A stretch of DNA of 26,100 nucleotides from CAZQCJ01 sp964591885 (GTDB taxonomy: Bacteria > Patescibacteriota > Microgenomatia > PFEM01 > JAPLYW01), in assembly GCA_964591885.1 (NCBI GenBank), contig CAZQCJ010000024.1:1-26100 (forward strand), in the 5' to 3' direction. The notes below the pieces were generated by a model, which searched no databases, had not been told where the DNA came from, and worked only from the letters and a program-made list of their open reading frames with translations. This document shows positions 15,173 to 23,105 of this stretch, piece after piece (position 1 is the first letter of the stretch; every line of letters starts with the position of its first letter). Made by a program: the position numbers and the translations under genes.

Positions 15173-15201
15173 TTGACGGAGAAAATTGAAAATTGTAAAG
15201 T
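15173..15201 (+). promoter_or_regulatory. Promoter of the small membrane protein pair
   Basis: TTGACG (15173-15178), a 17-base spacer and TAAAGT (15196-15201). Predicted start near 15208. A clear Shine-Dalgarno (AAAAGGAA, 15207-15214) lies 7 bases before ATG 15222, unlike the leaderless genes nearby. Confidence 0.55.
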
Positions 15202-15221
15202 AAAACAAAAGGAACCTGCCC

Positions 15222-15524
15222 ATGTTAAGTCCAACTCAAATTCTTTTAATTGTTGTTGTCTCCATCCTGACTGTTGTTTTGGCAATTATTGGTATCCAAA
15301 TCTTTTTGATTTTAAAGGAAGGCCGGCGCTCGGTGGAAAAAGTCAATAAAATTTTGGATGATGCCGGAACTCTTTCTTCTTCTGTAACCAAACCAATCTC
15401 TTCTTTATTTAATTCATTTGGTGGTTTTTCTGGTTTCTCTGGCATTTTAGGTTGGTTGATCAACCGTAAAAAGAAAAAACAAGAAGAAGAAGAACAAGAA
15501 AAGAGGGGGAAAAAAGATGAGTGA
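15222..15524 (+). CDS. Small single-pass membrane protein, hypothetical
   Basis: 100 residues. One N-terminal transmembrane helix (about 5-29) is followed by an amphipathic stretch (EGRRSVEKVNKILDDAG), a Gly/Phe-rich segment (FGGFSGFSGILGW) and a highly charged Lys/Glu tail. The layout resembles DUF948-like proteins, which pair with YtxH proteins, but I cannot confirm the family. It overlaps the next gene by 8 bases and shares its promoter, so the two probably work together at the membrane. The start is supported by a good Shine-Dalgarno. Confidence 0.7.
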   Translation: MLSPTQILLIVVVSILTVVLAIIGIQIFLILKEGRRSVEKVNKILDDAGTLSSSVTKPISSLFNSFGGFSGFSGILGWLINRKKKKQEEEEQEKRGKKDE

Positions 15525-15888
15525 AGAAAATCATCAGGGAGGCAGCTTTTTTAGGGGTCTAGTAGCCGGAGCTGTTTTAGGGGCAATGGCCATTTGGTTT
15601 CTAAACCAAACAGAAAAAGGTAAAGAAATAAAAAAAGAGATTAAAGAAAAAAGCGGTGATGTTCTAGAAAATTTGAATGGTTTAGTTAAAGACTTGGAGG
15701 ATAAGGGCCAGGAGTTTAAAAAGAAAGTTGTTCAGGTTAAAAAAGAGTTTGAAGAAAAAGCCAAAGATTTCCGTCAGGATATTGCTGAAGAAGCCCAGAT
15801 GGGCTTGTCTCGAATTGAGGAACTGGAAGAAAAAGGCCATAAAGCCGCCCAAAAATTTTTCACTCGCCGCGGTAAACCAATTTCTTAA
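15517..15888 (+). CDS. YtxH-like membrane protein
   Basis: 123 residues. The N-terminus has a short Gly/Ala-rich hydrophobic segment (FFRGLVAGAVLGAMAIWFL, about 10-28) followed by TEKGKEIKKEIKEK, the typical YtxH start. The rest is a long, highly charged amphipathic helix likely to form a coiled coil, ending in a basic tail. YtxH-type proteins are small, membrane-associated and often stress-linked; the exact role is unknown. It overlaps the preceding small membrane protein gene by 8 bases, and a purine-rich GAGGGGGAAA site lies just before ATG 15517. Confidence 0.75.
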   Translation: MSEENHQGGSFFRGLVAGAVLGAMAIWFLNQTEKGKEIKKEIKEKSGDVLENLNGLVKDLEDKGQEFKKKVVQVKKEFEEKAKDFRQDIAEEAQMGLSRIEELEEKGHKAAQKFFTRRGKPIS

Positions 15889-15907
15889 ATCAAAGATTCA
15901 TTCTTTC

Positions 15908-15936
15908 TTGCTTACAGCTTCGTTTTAAAGTATTAT
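15908..15936 (+). promoter_or_regulatory. Promoter of alaS
   Basis: TTGCTT (15908-15913), a 17-base spacer and TATTAT (15931-15936). The -10 ends 7 bases before ATG 15944, so the transcript would start at or next to the start codon (leaderless). Confidence 0.5.
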
Positions 15937-15943
15937 TAGGTTA

Positions 15944-17710
15944 ATGAAAGCCACTGATTTAAAGAAAAAATATTTAGATTTTTTTGTTAAAAAAGGTCAT
16001 CAAGTTCTTCCCAATGTTTCTCTTGTTCCGGAAAATGATCCCACGGCTCTTTTTATCAATTCCGGCATGCATCCCTTAGTACCTTACCTTTTAGGAGAAA
16101 AACACCCTTTAGGCCAAAAGTTGGCTTCCAATCAACGCTGTTTAAGAACTCAAGATATTGAAAAAATTGGCAATAGCTCTCATTTAACCTTTTTTGAAAT
16201 GTTGGGCAATTGGTCCTTAGGTGATTATTGGAAAAAAGAGGCAATTGAGTGGAGCTGGGAATTCTTAATTAAAGAATTAAATCTAAATCCTAAAAGGATA
16301 AGCGTTACTTGTTTTGCCGGTAGTAAAAACTCGCCTAAGGATGAAGAATCAGCTGAAATCTGGAAATCATTAGGAATTCCTTCCGAAAGAATTTATTTTT
16401 TAGGCAAAGAGGATAATTGGTGGTCAGTTGGTGAAACTGGACCTTGTGGCCCGGATACGGAAATGTTTTATGATACTGGCCGAAAAGCCTGTGGAGTAAA
16501 TTGTCATCCTGGTGATAATTGCGGTAAATATTTTGAAATTTGGAATAACGTTTTTATGGAATTTAACCGCCTGCCTAACGGTAAGCTGGAAAAATTAAAA
16601 CAGAGAAATATTGATACCGGTATGGGGGTGGAAAGAACAATCGCTATGCTTCAAGGCAAAGACGATGTTTATCAAACAGAATTATTTAACGGTTTAATTA
16701 AACAAATTGAAGAAGTTAGTAAGAAAAAATATGAGAAAGAAAATCAGAAAGCAATGAGAATTATAGTTGACCACTTACGGGCCGCTACTTTTGCCATTGC
16801 TGATGGAGTAACTCCTTCTAATACGGAGGCAGGTTATGTGGTTCGTCGTTTAATTAGAAGAAGCATTCGTTATGGTCGACAATTAGGTATCAATCAGCTT
16901 TTTACCTTTAAAATTGCCGAAAAAGTAATTGATTTTTATAAAACAGAATATTCTCTTTTAAAAGAAAACCAGAGTTTGATTTTAAGCCAATTGAGTTTTG
17001 AAGAAGAAAAATTTCAAAAAGCTTTACAAAAGGGCTTAAAAGAATTTGAAAAAATTATTAATAGCGATTTAATTGATAAAACTAAAAAAATTCCAGGTAA
17101 ATCAGTTTTTTTTCTTTACGAAACTTATGGTTTTCCCTGGGAGCTAACTTCCGAATTGGCTAGGGAGAAAAATTTAGAGATAGAAGAGGAAAAATTTTTC
17201 AAGTTTCAGAAAGAGCACCAAGAAAAATCAAGAATGGGTTTAAAGAGAAAATTCGCCGGGGGTTTAGCAGATCATTCTGAACAGGTGACCAAACTTCATA
17301 CCGTAACCCATCTTTTACATCAGGCTTTAAGGCAGATTTTAGGGGAAGAAGTCCATCAAGTCGGAAGTAATATTACGCCGGAAAGGTTAAGATTTGACTT
17401 TACTTATCCGGAGAAGTTAACGCCGCAACAAATTAAGGAGGTTGAGGATTTAATTAACCAGCAAATTCAAAAAGACTTAGCGGTAAAAATGGAGATGATG
17501 ACTTTAGATAAAGCCAAGAAAAAAGGAGCTTTAGCTTTTTTTGCTGACAAATATGGAGAGAAGGTGAAGGTTTATTCTATTGGTAGTTTTTCCCAGGAAG
17601 TTTGCGGTGGACCTCATGTTGACTCGCTTGGAAAGATTGGTAGTGTTAAAATAGTAAAGGAAGAGGCAGTCGGGACAGGCAAGCGCCGAATTTATGCTCG
17701 GATTAAATAA
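15944..17710 (+). CDS. alaS: Alanyl-tRNA synthetase, short form
   Basis: 588 residues, against about 880 in most bacteria. The class II catalytic core spans about 1-240 (NDPTALFINSGMHPLVPYLLG and FFEMLGNWSLGDYWK, then TGPCGPDTEMFYD and DTGMGVERTIAMLQG), followed by the tRNA-recognition helices. The editing domain has HTVTH (H452, H456) and CGGPH (C554, H558), the four zinc ligands used to clear mischarged Ser- and Gly-tRNA(Ala). The protein ends right after this domain, so the dimerising C-Ala/DHHA1 region is missing. The residue usually Thr in CGGTH is Pro. It charges tRNA(Ala) with alanine in the cytoplasm. The last 17 bases overlap the next gene. A short form like this is consistent with CPR genomes. 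Confidence 0.95.
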   Translation: MKATDLKKKYLDFFVKKGHQVLPNVSLVPENDPTALFINSGMHPLVPYLLGEKHPLGQKLASNQRCLRTQDIEKIGNSSHLTFFEMLGNWSLGDYWKKEAIEWSWEFLIKELNLNPKRISVTCFAGSKNSPKDEESAEIWKSLGIPSERIYFLGKEDNWWSVGETGPCGPDTEMFYDTGRKACGVNCHPGDNCGKYFEIWNNVFMEFNRLPNGKLEKLKQRNIDTGMGVERTIAMLQGKDDVYQTELFNGLIKQIEEVSKKKYEKENQKAMRIIVDHLRAATFAIADGVTPSNTEAGYVVRRLIRRSIRYGRQLGINQLFTFKIAEKVIDFYKTEYSLLKENQSLILSQLSFEEEKFQKALQKGLKEFEKIINSDLIDKTKKIPGKSVFFLYETYGFPWELTSELAREKNLEIEEEKFFKFQKEHQEKSRMGLKRKFAGGLADHSEQVTKLHTVTHLLHQALRQILGEEVHQVGSNITPERLRFDFTYPEKLTPQQIKEVEDLINQQIQKDLAVKMEMMTLDKAKKKGALAFFADKYGEKVKVYSIGSFSQEVCGGPHVDSLGKIGSVKIVKEEAVGTGKRRIYARIK

Positions 17711-20003
17711 ACCTGAACCAGAAAAAAAAGAATATTTTTTTGCTCTAGAAATTGATGCCGAACAGGTTAAAAGTGCCATTTGGACAATAGAAGAAGATCA
17801 AAGTCAACTTTTAAGCCTCGGAGAAACTGTAATTTGGGCCAAAGAAGAAGAAATTATAGAAGCGGTTGATACTTCTTTATCTTCAGCCATAGAGAGATTA
17901 ACCCCATCTCAAACAGGCAGAGAGCCTAAGAAAATAATTTTTGGATTATCATCTGGATGGATTGAAGAAAACAAAATTACTCCCCCTAAAGCAGAAATTT
18001 TAAGAAAGATTTCCCAGAAACTGGAACTAACTCCCTTGGGTTTTGTTGTTATTCCTGAAGCAATTGCTCATTGGCTGAAAAAGCTGGAAGGGGTTCCGCT
18101 TAACGCTATTTTAATCGGTCTAGGTAAAAAGAAAATTGCCGTGAGCCTAGTTGAAGCTGGGCGAGTGGTGGAAACAAACTTAGTTGTTCGTAGTGAGAAT
18201 CTAGGCGGGGATTTAACTGAAGGTCTTTCTCGTTCAGGCAGAGAGGAGCCTTTCCCAGCTAGAATTTTACTTTATGATCATGAAGAAAAGCTTGAAGAAG
18301 CCCGACAAGAATTAATCAATTGGCCTTGGCAGGATGAAAAAATCAATTTTCTTCACTTACCTAAAGTGGAGATTTTATCAGCTGATTTTGACATTAAGTC
18401 AATCGTTTTAGCCAGCGCTTCGCAAATAGCTGAAGTAAAAGGAGTTAAAGAAATGGCAACAACAACCCTTAGCCAACCAGCAAAAACAGAGGAGGTTTCT
18501 GGTTTGGAGGAAAAAGTTGTTGAGGCAAAAGAGGTAGAGGCTGAAGCTGTTAAAACAAAGACTGAAGAAGTAGAAATGAAGGAGCCGGAAAAACCGGATT
18601 TAGGAGAAAAAGAACCGGAGAATCTTTTTGGTTTTGTTAAAAACCAAGATATCAGTCAGATAAGCTCTCAAAAACCACCGGAATTAAAGACTTCACCGGA
18701 GTTAAAGACTTCCTTGGAGCCAGTGGCTCCGCTGGAAGAAGAAAAGCCAAAATTAGTCTTTAAGCCCAAACTTGATTATCTTTGGGGAAAATTGAGCTTT
18801 TTCAAAAGCTTGAATCTAGGTGGCTTCTTGGGTTCTTTCCGGGAAACTTTAAGCCAGCGAGGGTTAGCCGTTTTTCTTTTGACGGGTGTAATTTTGTTAG
18901 TTTTGTTGATTGGCTTATGGTCTTTATATTGGTTTTTGCCCAGAGCCAATATTGTTTTAACAGTTAAGCCTAAGGTTTTGGAAAAAGATTTTGTTATTAA
19001 GCTTGATCCTTCCTTGACAACGATTGATAAAGAGAATTTGATTTTGCCGGCTAATGAGATTCAGGCAACAGTTAAAGGCGAGAAAGAAGCAAACACAACT
19101 GGAACGAAATTAATTGGCGATAAAGCTAAGGGAGAAGTAACTGTTTTCAACGCCACTGACCAGGCCAGAACTTTTGCTGAAGGGGTTACAATCAGTAGCC
19201 CGGCTGGAATTGAATTTAGTTTTGATGAAAAGGTTTCAGTTGCTTCTGAAAGCGGGACAGCCGCTGATTCCGAACCTGGGAAAGCAAAAGTCAAGGTAAC
19301 GGCTGTGGAAATTGGCAGTGAGGGAAATTTAGCTGCCGACTCTGAATTCAGTATCGGTAATCTAGCCAAATCTGATTTTGTTGCTAAAAACGAAAACAGT
19401 TTTAGTGAGGGTAGCTCGCGGGAAGTCCAAGTTGTGGCTGAAGATGATGTCGATAAACTTTTGGCTGAATTGCAGTCAGAATTGGAAGAAAAATCTTTAG
19501 ATGATTTAAAAACCGACTTAATTCCAGGGCAAAATTTAGTTGAAGAATCTTTAGCCTCTCAGGTGTTAGAGAAAACTTTTGATAAGAAAGTTGGCGAGGA
19601 ATCCAGCCAGGTAAAACTAAGTCTTCAATTAAAAACAACGGCCTTGAGTTTTCAGGAGAATGAATTTAAACAATTGGTTGAAGTTGAAATTCGTAATTTA
19701 GTTCCAGATGATTTTGAGTATGATTCTGAGAAAACAGAGATTGATTTTGAGCCAGAAACCTCGAGCGACAAAGACGTTTTTTCTTTTCGGGCTCGCTTTA
19801 AAGCCGATTTGGTTCCTAAAATTAATCTTGAGGAAATCAAGAAAAATCTCTTAGGGAAAAAACCGGTGATTGGGAAAACTTATTTGAGCAACTTAGCTAA
19901 TGTGGCTTCTTTTGAAGCTGAAATTAGACCTAAATTGCCACAATCAATAGCAACTTTTCCTCGCCTTTTAAAGCGAATTAATATTGAAGTTGAAACGGAG
20001 TAG
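17694..20003 (+). CDS. PilM-like actin-fold protein fused to a membrane segment and large C-terminal domain
   Basis: 769 residues. Residues about 14-240 look like an actin-fold PilM/FtsA-type domain: YFFALEIDAEQVKSAIWTI, then IIFGLSSGWIEE, GFVVIPEAIAHWL and NAILIGLGKKKIAVSLVEAGR. A low-complexity Glu/Lys/Pro/Val linker follows (about 245-370). One transmembrane helix (about 390-416) ends in FLPRANIVLTVKPK. The outer part (about 420-769) is beta-rich with repeated GTKLIGDKAKGEVTVFN-like and GSEGNLAADSEF segments that recall baseplate-J-like proteins. The layout suggests a cytoplasmic actin-like part coupled across the membrane to an external domain. The overlap with alaS (17 bases) and the following sortase suggest an envelope role. 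The domain reading is by pattern and the function is unknown. Confidence 0.65.
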   Translation: MLGLNKPEPEKKEYFFALEIDAEQVKSAIWTIEEDQSQLLSLGETVIWAKEEEIIEAVDTSLSSAIERLTPSQTGREPKKIIFGLSSGWIEENKITPPKAEILRKISQKLELTPLGFVVIPEAIAHWLKKLEGVPLNAILIGLGKKKIAVSLVEAGRVVETNLVVRSENLGGDLTEGLSRSGREEPFPARILLYDHEEKLEEARQELINWPWQDEKINFLHLPKVEILSADFDIKSIVLASASQIAEVKGVKEMATTTLSQPAKTEEVSGLEEKVVEAKEVEAEAVKTKTEEVEMKEPEKPDLGEKEPENLFGFVKNQDISQISSQKPPELKTSPELKTSLEPVAPLEEEKPKLVFKPKLDYLWGKLSFFKSLNLGGFLGSFRETLSQRGLAVFLLTGVILLVLLIGLWSLYWFLPRANIVLTVKPKVLEKDFVIKLDPSLTTIDKENLILPANEIQATVKGEKEANTTGTKLIGDKAKGEVTVFNATDQARTFAEGVTISSPAGIEFSFDEKVSVASESGTAADSEPGKAKVKVTAVEIGSEGNLAADSEFSIGNLAKSDFVAKNENSFSEGSSREVQVVAEDDVDKLLAELQSELEEKSLDDLKTDLIPGQNLVEESLASQVLEKTFDKKVGEESSQVKLSLQLKTTALSFQENEFKQLVEVEIRNLVPDDFEYDSEKTEIDFEPETSSDKDVFSFRARFKADLVPKINLEEIKKNLLGKKPVIGKTYLSNLANVASFEAEIRPKLPQSIATFPRLLKRINIEVETE

Positions 20004-20011
20004 TTTTTAAA

Positions 20012-20707
20012 ATGCTTTATATTTACGTTAAAAAACAACCGAAATCTTTTCATTATCAAAGGACAATTCATTTCTTAAGATATCTTCCCTTGGCCGTTCT
20101 TTTAGTGGGCTTGTTTTTTTTAATTAATGTTTTCTGGCCGATTTTAAAATATGAATTTAAAAGCCAAAGTTTTAGCCAACAATTAATTTCGCCGGTTGAG
20201 GTCTTAGGGGAATCAACAACTGTTATTGATTATAGCCGTCCTTCAGCCTGGTTTCCTACTGCTGCCAATCCATCACCTCCTCAGCCAAGCAAAATTACTC
20301 ATTACACTCTTTCTATTCCTCAGCTTAAAATCGAAAAAGCCATTGTTCATTTAGGCGGTGAAGATTTAATGGAGAGTTTGATTCAATATCCAGGGACAGC
20401 CTTACCCGGTCAGTATGGTAATACAGTAATCTTTGGGCATTCAGTTCTGCCGCAATTTTTTAATCCTAAAAACTACAAAACTATTTTTTCCACTCTCCCT
20501 ACCCTAGAAGAGAAAGACGAAATTTTAATTGATTTTGATGGCATTACTTATCGTTATGAAATCATTAATTTACGTGAAGTTTTGCCAGATGATGTTTCGG
20601 TTTTAGAGCAGCGTCACAACGCCGAATATTTGACCCTCATTACCTGTGTTCCGCCAGGGACTTATTTAAGAAGATTAATAGTAACAGCTAAATTGGTAAG
20701 ATTTTGA
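20012..20707 (+). CDS. Sortase family transpeptidase (first copy)
   Basis: 231 residues with an N-terminal signal anchor (about 20-45). The catalytic triad is visible: H143 in VIFGHS, C212 in TLITCVPPGT, and Arg in YLRRL (R220/R221). The TLITC pattern and a Pro-rich linker (FPTAANPSPPQPS, 81-93) fit class D/E-like sortases. Sortases cleave a sorting signal (LPxTG or variant) near the C-terminus of exported proteins and join them to the cell wall or to each other. It follows the PilM-like gene after 8 bases and is followed by ruvX, and a second sortase lies 1.5 kb downstream. No substrate with a complete sorting signal is in the window. Confidence 0.92.
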   Translation: MLYIYVKKQPKSFHYQRTIHFLRYLPLAVLLVGLFFLINVFWPILKYEFKSQSFSQQLISPVEVLGESTTVIDYSRPSAWFPTAANPSPPQPSKITHYTLSIPQLKIEKAIVHLGGEDLMESLIQYPGTALPGQYGNTVIFGHSVLPQFFNPKNYKTIFSTLPTLEEKDEILIDFDGITYRYEIINLREVLPDDVSVLEQRHNAEYLTLITCVPPGTYLRRLIVTAKLVRF

Positions 20708-20712
20708 ATAAA

Positions 20713-21111
20713 ATGAAACTTTTAGGGATTGATTTTGGCTTGAGAAAAATCGGTTTAAGCTTAGCGGATACGGAAAGTAAATTAGCAACACCTCTAAAAA
20801 CAATCGAAGTTAAAGACAAGAGCCTTTTGGTTATTGATAAAATTAAATCTCTTTGCCAAAAAGAAAAAATAAGCCAAGTTGTTATCGGCTTACCGGAAAG
20901 CGGTTTGGTTGATTTGATTAAAAACTTTGGTGAAAAAATCCATCAGGCTACCGGTTTACCGGTTTTTTACCAGGCCGAAACCTTGACGACCAAGGATGCT
21001 CTTGATAAAATGAAGGAAGCAGGTCTTAAAAGAAAATCCAGAAAAAAGAAAGAAGATGCTTTTGCTGCCGCTTTGATTTTGCAAAGCTGGCTAGATAAAA
21101 CAGATGTTTAA
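20713..21111 (+). CDS. ruvX: Holliday junction resolvase-like RuvX (YqgF)
   Basis: 132 residues from ATG 20713; an in-frame TTG at 20704 overlaps the sortase stop and is less likely. The family motifs are present: LGIDFGLRKIGLSLAD with the first catalytic Asp, VVIGLPES, QAETLTTKDA (the DERLTT-like motif with a catalytic Glu) and EDAFAAALILQSWL with the last acidic residue. It is an RNase H-fold nuclease implicated in 16S rRNA 5'-end maturation and once thought to resolve Holliday junctions. Its end overlaps the small zinc-ribbon gene by 8 bases. In many bacteria ruvX and mltG are neighbours, as here. Confidence 0.92.
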   Translation: MKLLGIDFGLRKIGLSLADTESKLATPLKTIEVKDKSLLVIDKIKSLCQKEKISQVVIGLPESGLVDLIKNFGEKIHQATGLPVFYQAETLTTKDALDKMKEAGLKRKSRKKKEDAFAAALILQSWLDKTDV

Positions 21112-21304
21112 AAATATTATCGCTCCAGTTCAAGCTTGGTTGCTCTCTCGAGGGCAGTGTGTTGGTTGTGGCAAGCCTTTAGATAAAGGGAAAAGAGAAA
21201 AAAGAAAAGACGGAACAGAAAAAGTGACTTGCAAATGCGGGCGAATTTTTATCTATGACCCGAAAACCAAAAAATATCGAAGGGCTCTCTTTGAAGAAGT
21301 CTAG
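21104..21304 (+). CDS. Small zinc-ribbon protein
   Basis: 66 residues, basic. CVGC (C19, C22) and CKC (C43, C45) form a probable zinc ribbon, with a Lys/Arg-rich loop between them and an aromatic basic tail (KKYRRALFEEV). Such small ribbons often bind RNA or ribosomes, but nothing specific can be assigned. It starts inside the last codons of ruvX and its last 50 bases overlap the predicted start of mltG. The frame is coding-like and its position between two conserved genes supports it being real. Confidence 0.72.
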   Translation: MFKNIIAPVQAWLLSRGQCVGCGKPLDKGKREKRKDGTEKVTCKCGRIFIYDPKTKKYRRALFEEV

Positions 21305-22280
21305 CTTAGTTTTTATCCTTCTTCTTTTAATTGCCGTTTCGGCGATTTTTTTTCTTTGGTGGCGTTGGGCAAATCTTCCTTTTGACGGAGATGATACTTC
21401 AGCTGGCCAAACTTTTATTGTCGGCAAAGGAGAAAGTTTATCTTCAGTCGCTTTTCGTTTACAGGAGGAGGGCTTAATCCGCAGCGGGGTGGCTTTTAAG
21501 CTATTGGGAAGAATGAGAAACCTGGAAGAGAAGATTCAAACCGGGAGTTTTCGTCTAAAACCCTCCCAGACTCTCCAAGAAGTTATTGAGTTTTTAACCC
21601 AGGGAACACAGGATATTTGGTTGACTTTTCCTGAGGGTTGGCGAAGAGAGGAATTTGCCCGGCGTTTGGTTAATAATCTGGAAAATTTTGACCAGGAGGA
21701 ATTCCTCGCCTTAACAGCTGACCATGAAGGAGAATTATTCCCGGATACTTATCTGTTACCCAGAGAGGCTTCAGCTTCGGCTGTTTTCCAGTTTCTGCAG
21801 GGTAATTTCCAAAGAAGATTTGACGATGATTTAATCAACCAAGTCAGCAAAGCTGGCTTAAGTCAGCCAGAAGTCTTGATTTTAGCTTCTCTGGTTGAGA
21901 GAGAAGCCAAGCATGAGAAAGACCGGCCAATTGTTGCCGGTATTTTATTTAAGAGACTGGCAGCTGGCTGGCCTTTGCAGGTTGACGCTACCATGCAGTA
22001 CGCTTTGGCTAATCTTAGGTGTTCTCAAGGAGAAGATGATTGTAATTGGTGGCTACCTCCAACCGCTGCTGATAAAAAAATCGATTCTCCTTACAATACC
22101 TATATTCATAAGGGTTTACCGCCAGCCCCGATTTGTAATCCGGGCCTCTCTGCTATCGAGGCCGTCATCTATTCCCAGGATTCTGAATATTGGTTTTACA
22201 TCTCTGACCTCAAAGGCAATATGCACTATGGCCGGACAGTAGAGGAACATAATGCCAACATTCAAGAATACCTCCAGTAA
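21255..22280 (+). CDS. mltG: Endolytic murein transglycosylase MltG
   Basis: 341 residues from ATG 21255. A cytoplasmic basic start is followed by a transmembrane helix (about 17-36). A LysM-like domain comes next (TFIVGKGESLSSVAFRLQEEGLI, about 53-75). The catalytic YceG domain follows with EGELFPDTYLL (158-168), LASLVEREA with catalytic E215, LQVDATMQYAL and SPYNTYIHKGLPPAPICNPG. MltG cuts nascent peptidoglycan strands at the outer face of the membrane and sets glycan length. The start overlaps the zinc-ribbon gene by 50 bases; an in-frame TTG at 21291 would reduce this to 14 but shorten the positive N-terminus. A short Cys-containing insert (RCSQGEDDCNW) lies after the DATMQYAL motif. Confidence 0.93.
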   Translation: MTRKPKNIEGLSLKKSSLVFILLLLIAVSAIFFLWWRWANLPFDGDDTSAGQTFIVGKGESLSSVAFRLQEEGLIRSGVAFKLLGRMRNLEEKIQTGSFRLKPSQTLQEVIEFLTQGTQDIWLTFPEGWRREEFARRLVNNLENFDQEEFLALTADHEGELFPDTYLLPREASASAVFQFLQGNFQRRFDDDLINQVSKAGLSQPEVLILASLVEREAKHEKDRPIVAGILFKRLAAGWPLQVDATMQYALANLRCSQGEDDCNWWLPPTAADKKIDSPYNTYIHKGLPPAPICNPGLSAIEAVIYSQDSEYWFYISDLKGNMHYGRTVEEHNANIQEYLQ

Positions 22281-22869
22281 AAAAGATATCTTAAAGGTTT
22301 TAGGAATATTGCTTATCCTGGGTGGCTTTTTGCTTCTTTATCTGATTTATTTTCCGGTTCTTAAAGAAGAAATTAGCTATCGCTTTGTTTCAGTTAAAAA
22401 TTCATCTCAAGAAAAAGAGGAGATTATTCCGGTTGATGAAGATTTTGCTTTGGTCATCCCGAAAATAAATATCAACGCTAAGGTTTTTCCTAAGGTTGAC
22501 GCTAGTAATTCCAAAGAATATTTGCCTTTATTAGCCAAAGGCGTCGCTCAAGCCAAGGGCAGCGCTAACCCTGGAGAAGAAGGCAATGTTTTTATCTTTG
22601 CTCATTCAACTGACACTTCTTTAAATGCCAGTCGTTACAACGCCGTTTTTTATCTTTTAAACAAGATGGAAAAAGACGATGAAGTTTTTGTTTATTATCA
22701 ACAAGAAAAATATCTTTATCAAGTCCTAGAGAAAAAAATTATCAGACCAGAAGAATTGAATGATTATTTAAAAACTTTAAAAGGCAAAATTTTAACTTTA
22801 CAAACCTGTTATCCGCCGGGAACTACTCTTAAGAGATTATTGATTATAGCCAAGGAAACAGAGGAATAA
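22252..22869 (+). CDS. Sortase family transpeptidase (second copy)
   Basis: 205 residues. An N-terminal signal anchor (about 14-35) is followed by the catalytic domain: H118 in FIFAHS, C186 in LTLQTCYPPGT and R195 in TLKRLLI. The ATG at 22252 follows a purine-rich AGAGGA site and lies inside the end of mltG (29-base overlap). It differs clearly from the first sortase (TLQTC against TLITC, AHS against GHS), so the two may serve different substrates. It is last in the overlapping envelope run. The next gene, a huge secreted protein with its own promoter, is a natural candidate substrate, but its C-terminus lies beyond the window. Confidence 0.92.
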   Translation: MPTFKNTSSKKDILKVLGILLILGGFLLLYLIYFPVLKEEISYRFVSVKNSSQEKEEIIPVDEDFALVIPKININAKVFPKVDASNSKEYLPLLAKGVAQAKGSANPGEEGNVFIFAHSTDTSLNASRYNAVFYLLNKMEKDDEVFVYYQQEKYLYQVLEKKIIRPEELNDYLKTLKGKILTLQTCYPPGTTLKRLLIIAKETEE

Positions 22870-22945
22870 AAAGCCTTGTTTTTCTTGATATCTTTTTCTT
22901 GAGGTTTGATTGAGAAAGTTCTAGTTGACTGAATTCCTATAAGAC

Positions 22946-22974
22946 TTGACAATGGTGCTAAGAGATAATATAAT
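22946..22974 (+). promoter_or_regulatory. Perfect consensus sigma-70 promoter of the surface protein gene
   Basis: TTGACA (22946-22951), exactly 17 bases, TATAAT (22969-22974). This is the only fully consensus -35/-10 pair in the window, predicting strong constitutive expression from about 22981. The 75 bases before it (22870-22945) hold nothing I can identify. Confidence 0.85.
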
Positions 22975-22980
22975 CGGCGC

Positions 22981-23105
22981 CACCTGCCAAATAATACTTT
23001 AAAATATTGGTGTAAGCTTTGATCTGTAACTTTTATTTGGTCGTTTTAGTTACAGGGAGCTAATGACGAAACCGGACAAAATATTTTAATAAAAAAATAA
23101 TTTTT
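22981..23105 (+). promoter_or_regulatory. Structured 5' leader of the surface protein mRNA
   Basis: The leader is about 125 bases. CTGTAACT (23024-23031) pairs with AGTTACAG (23048-23055), and AGCT (23015-23018) with AGCT (23058-23061) below it, giving a stacked stem-loop. CACC and GGTG upstream (22981-22984, 23009-23012) could form another. An A/T-only stretch leads to the start codon. It does not match a riboswitch class I know. Confidence 0.45.

Noticed and set aside
22981..23080. c-di-GMP, SAM or cobalamin riboswitch in the surface gene leader
   Set aside because: I compared conserved cores of these classes from memory and found no match; only generic stem-loops are supported.
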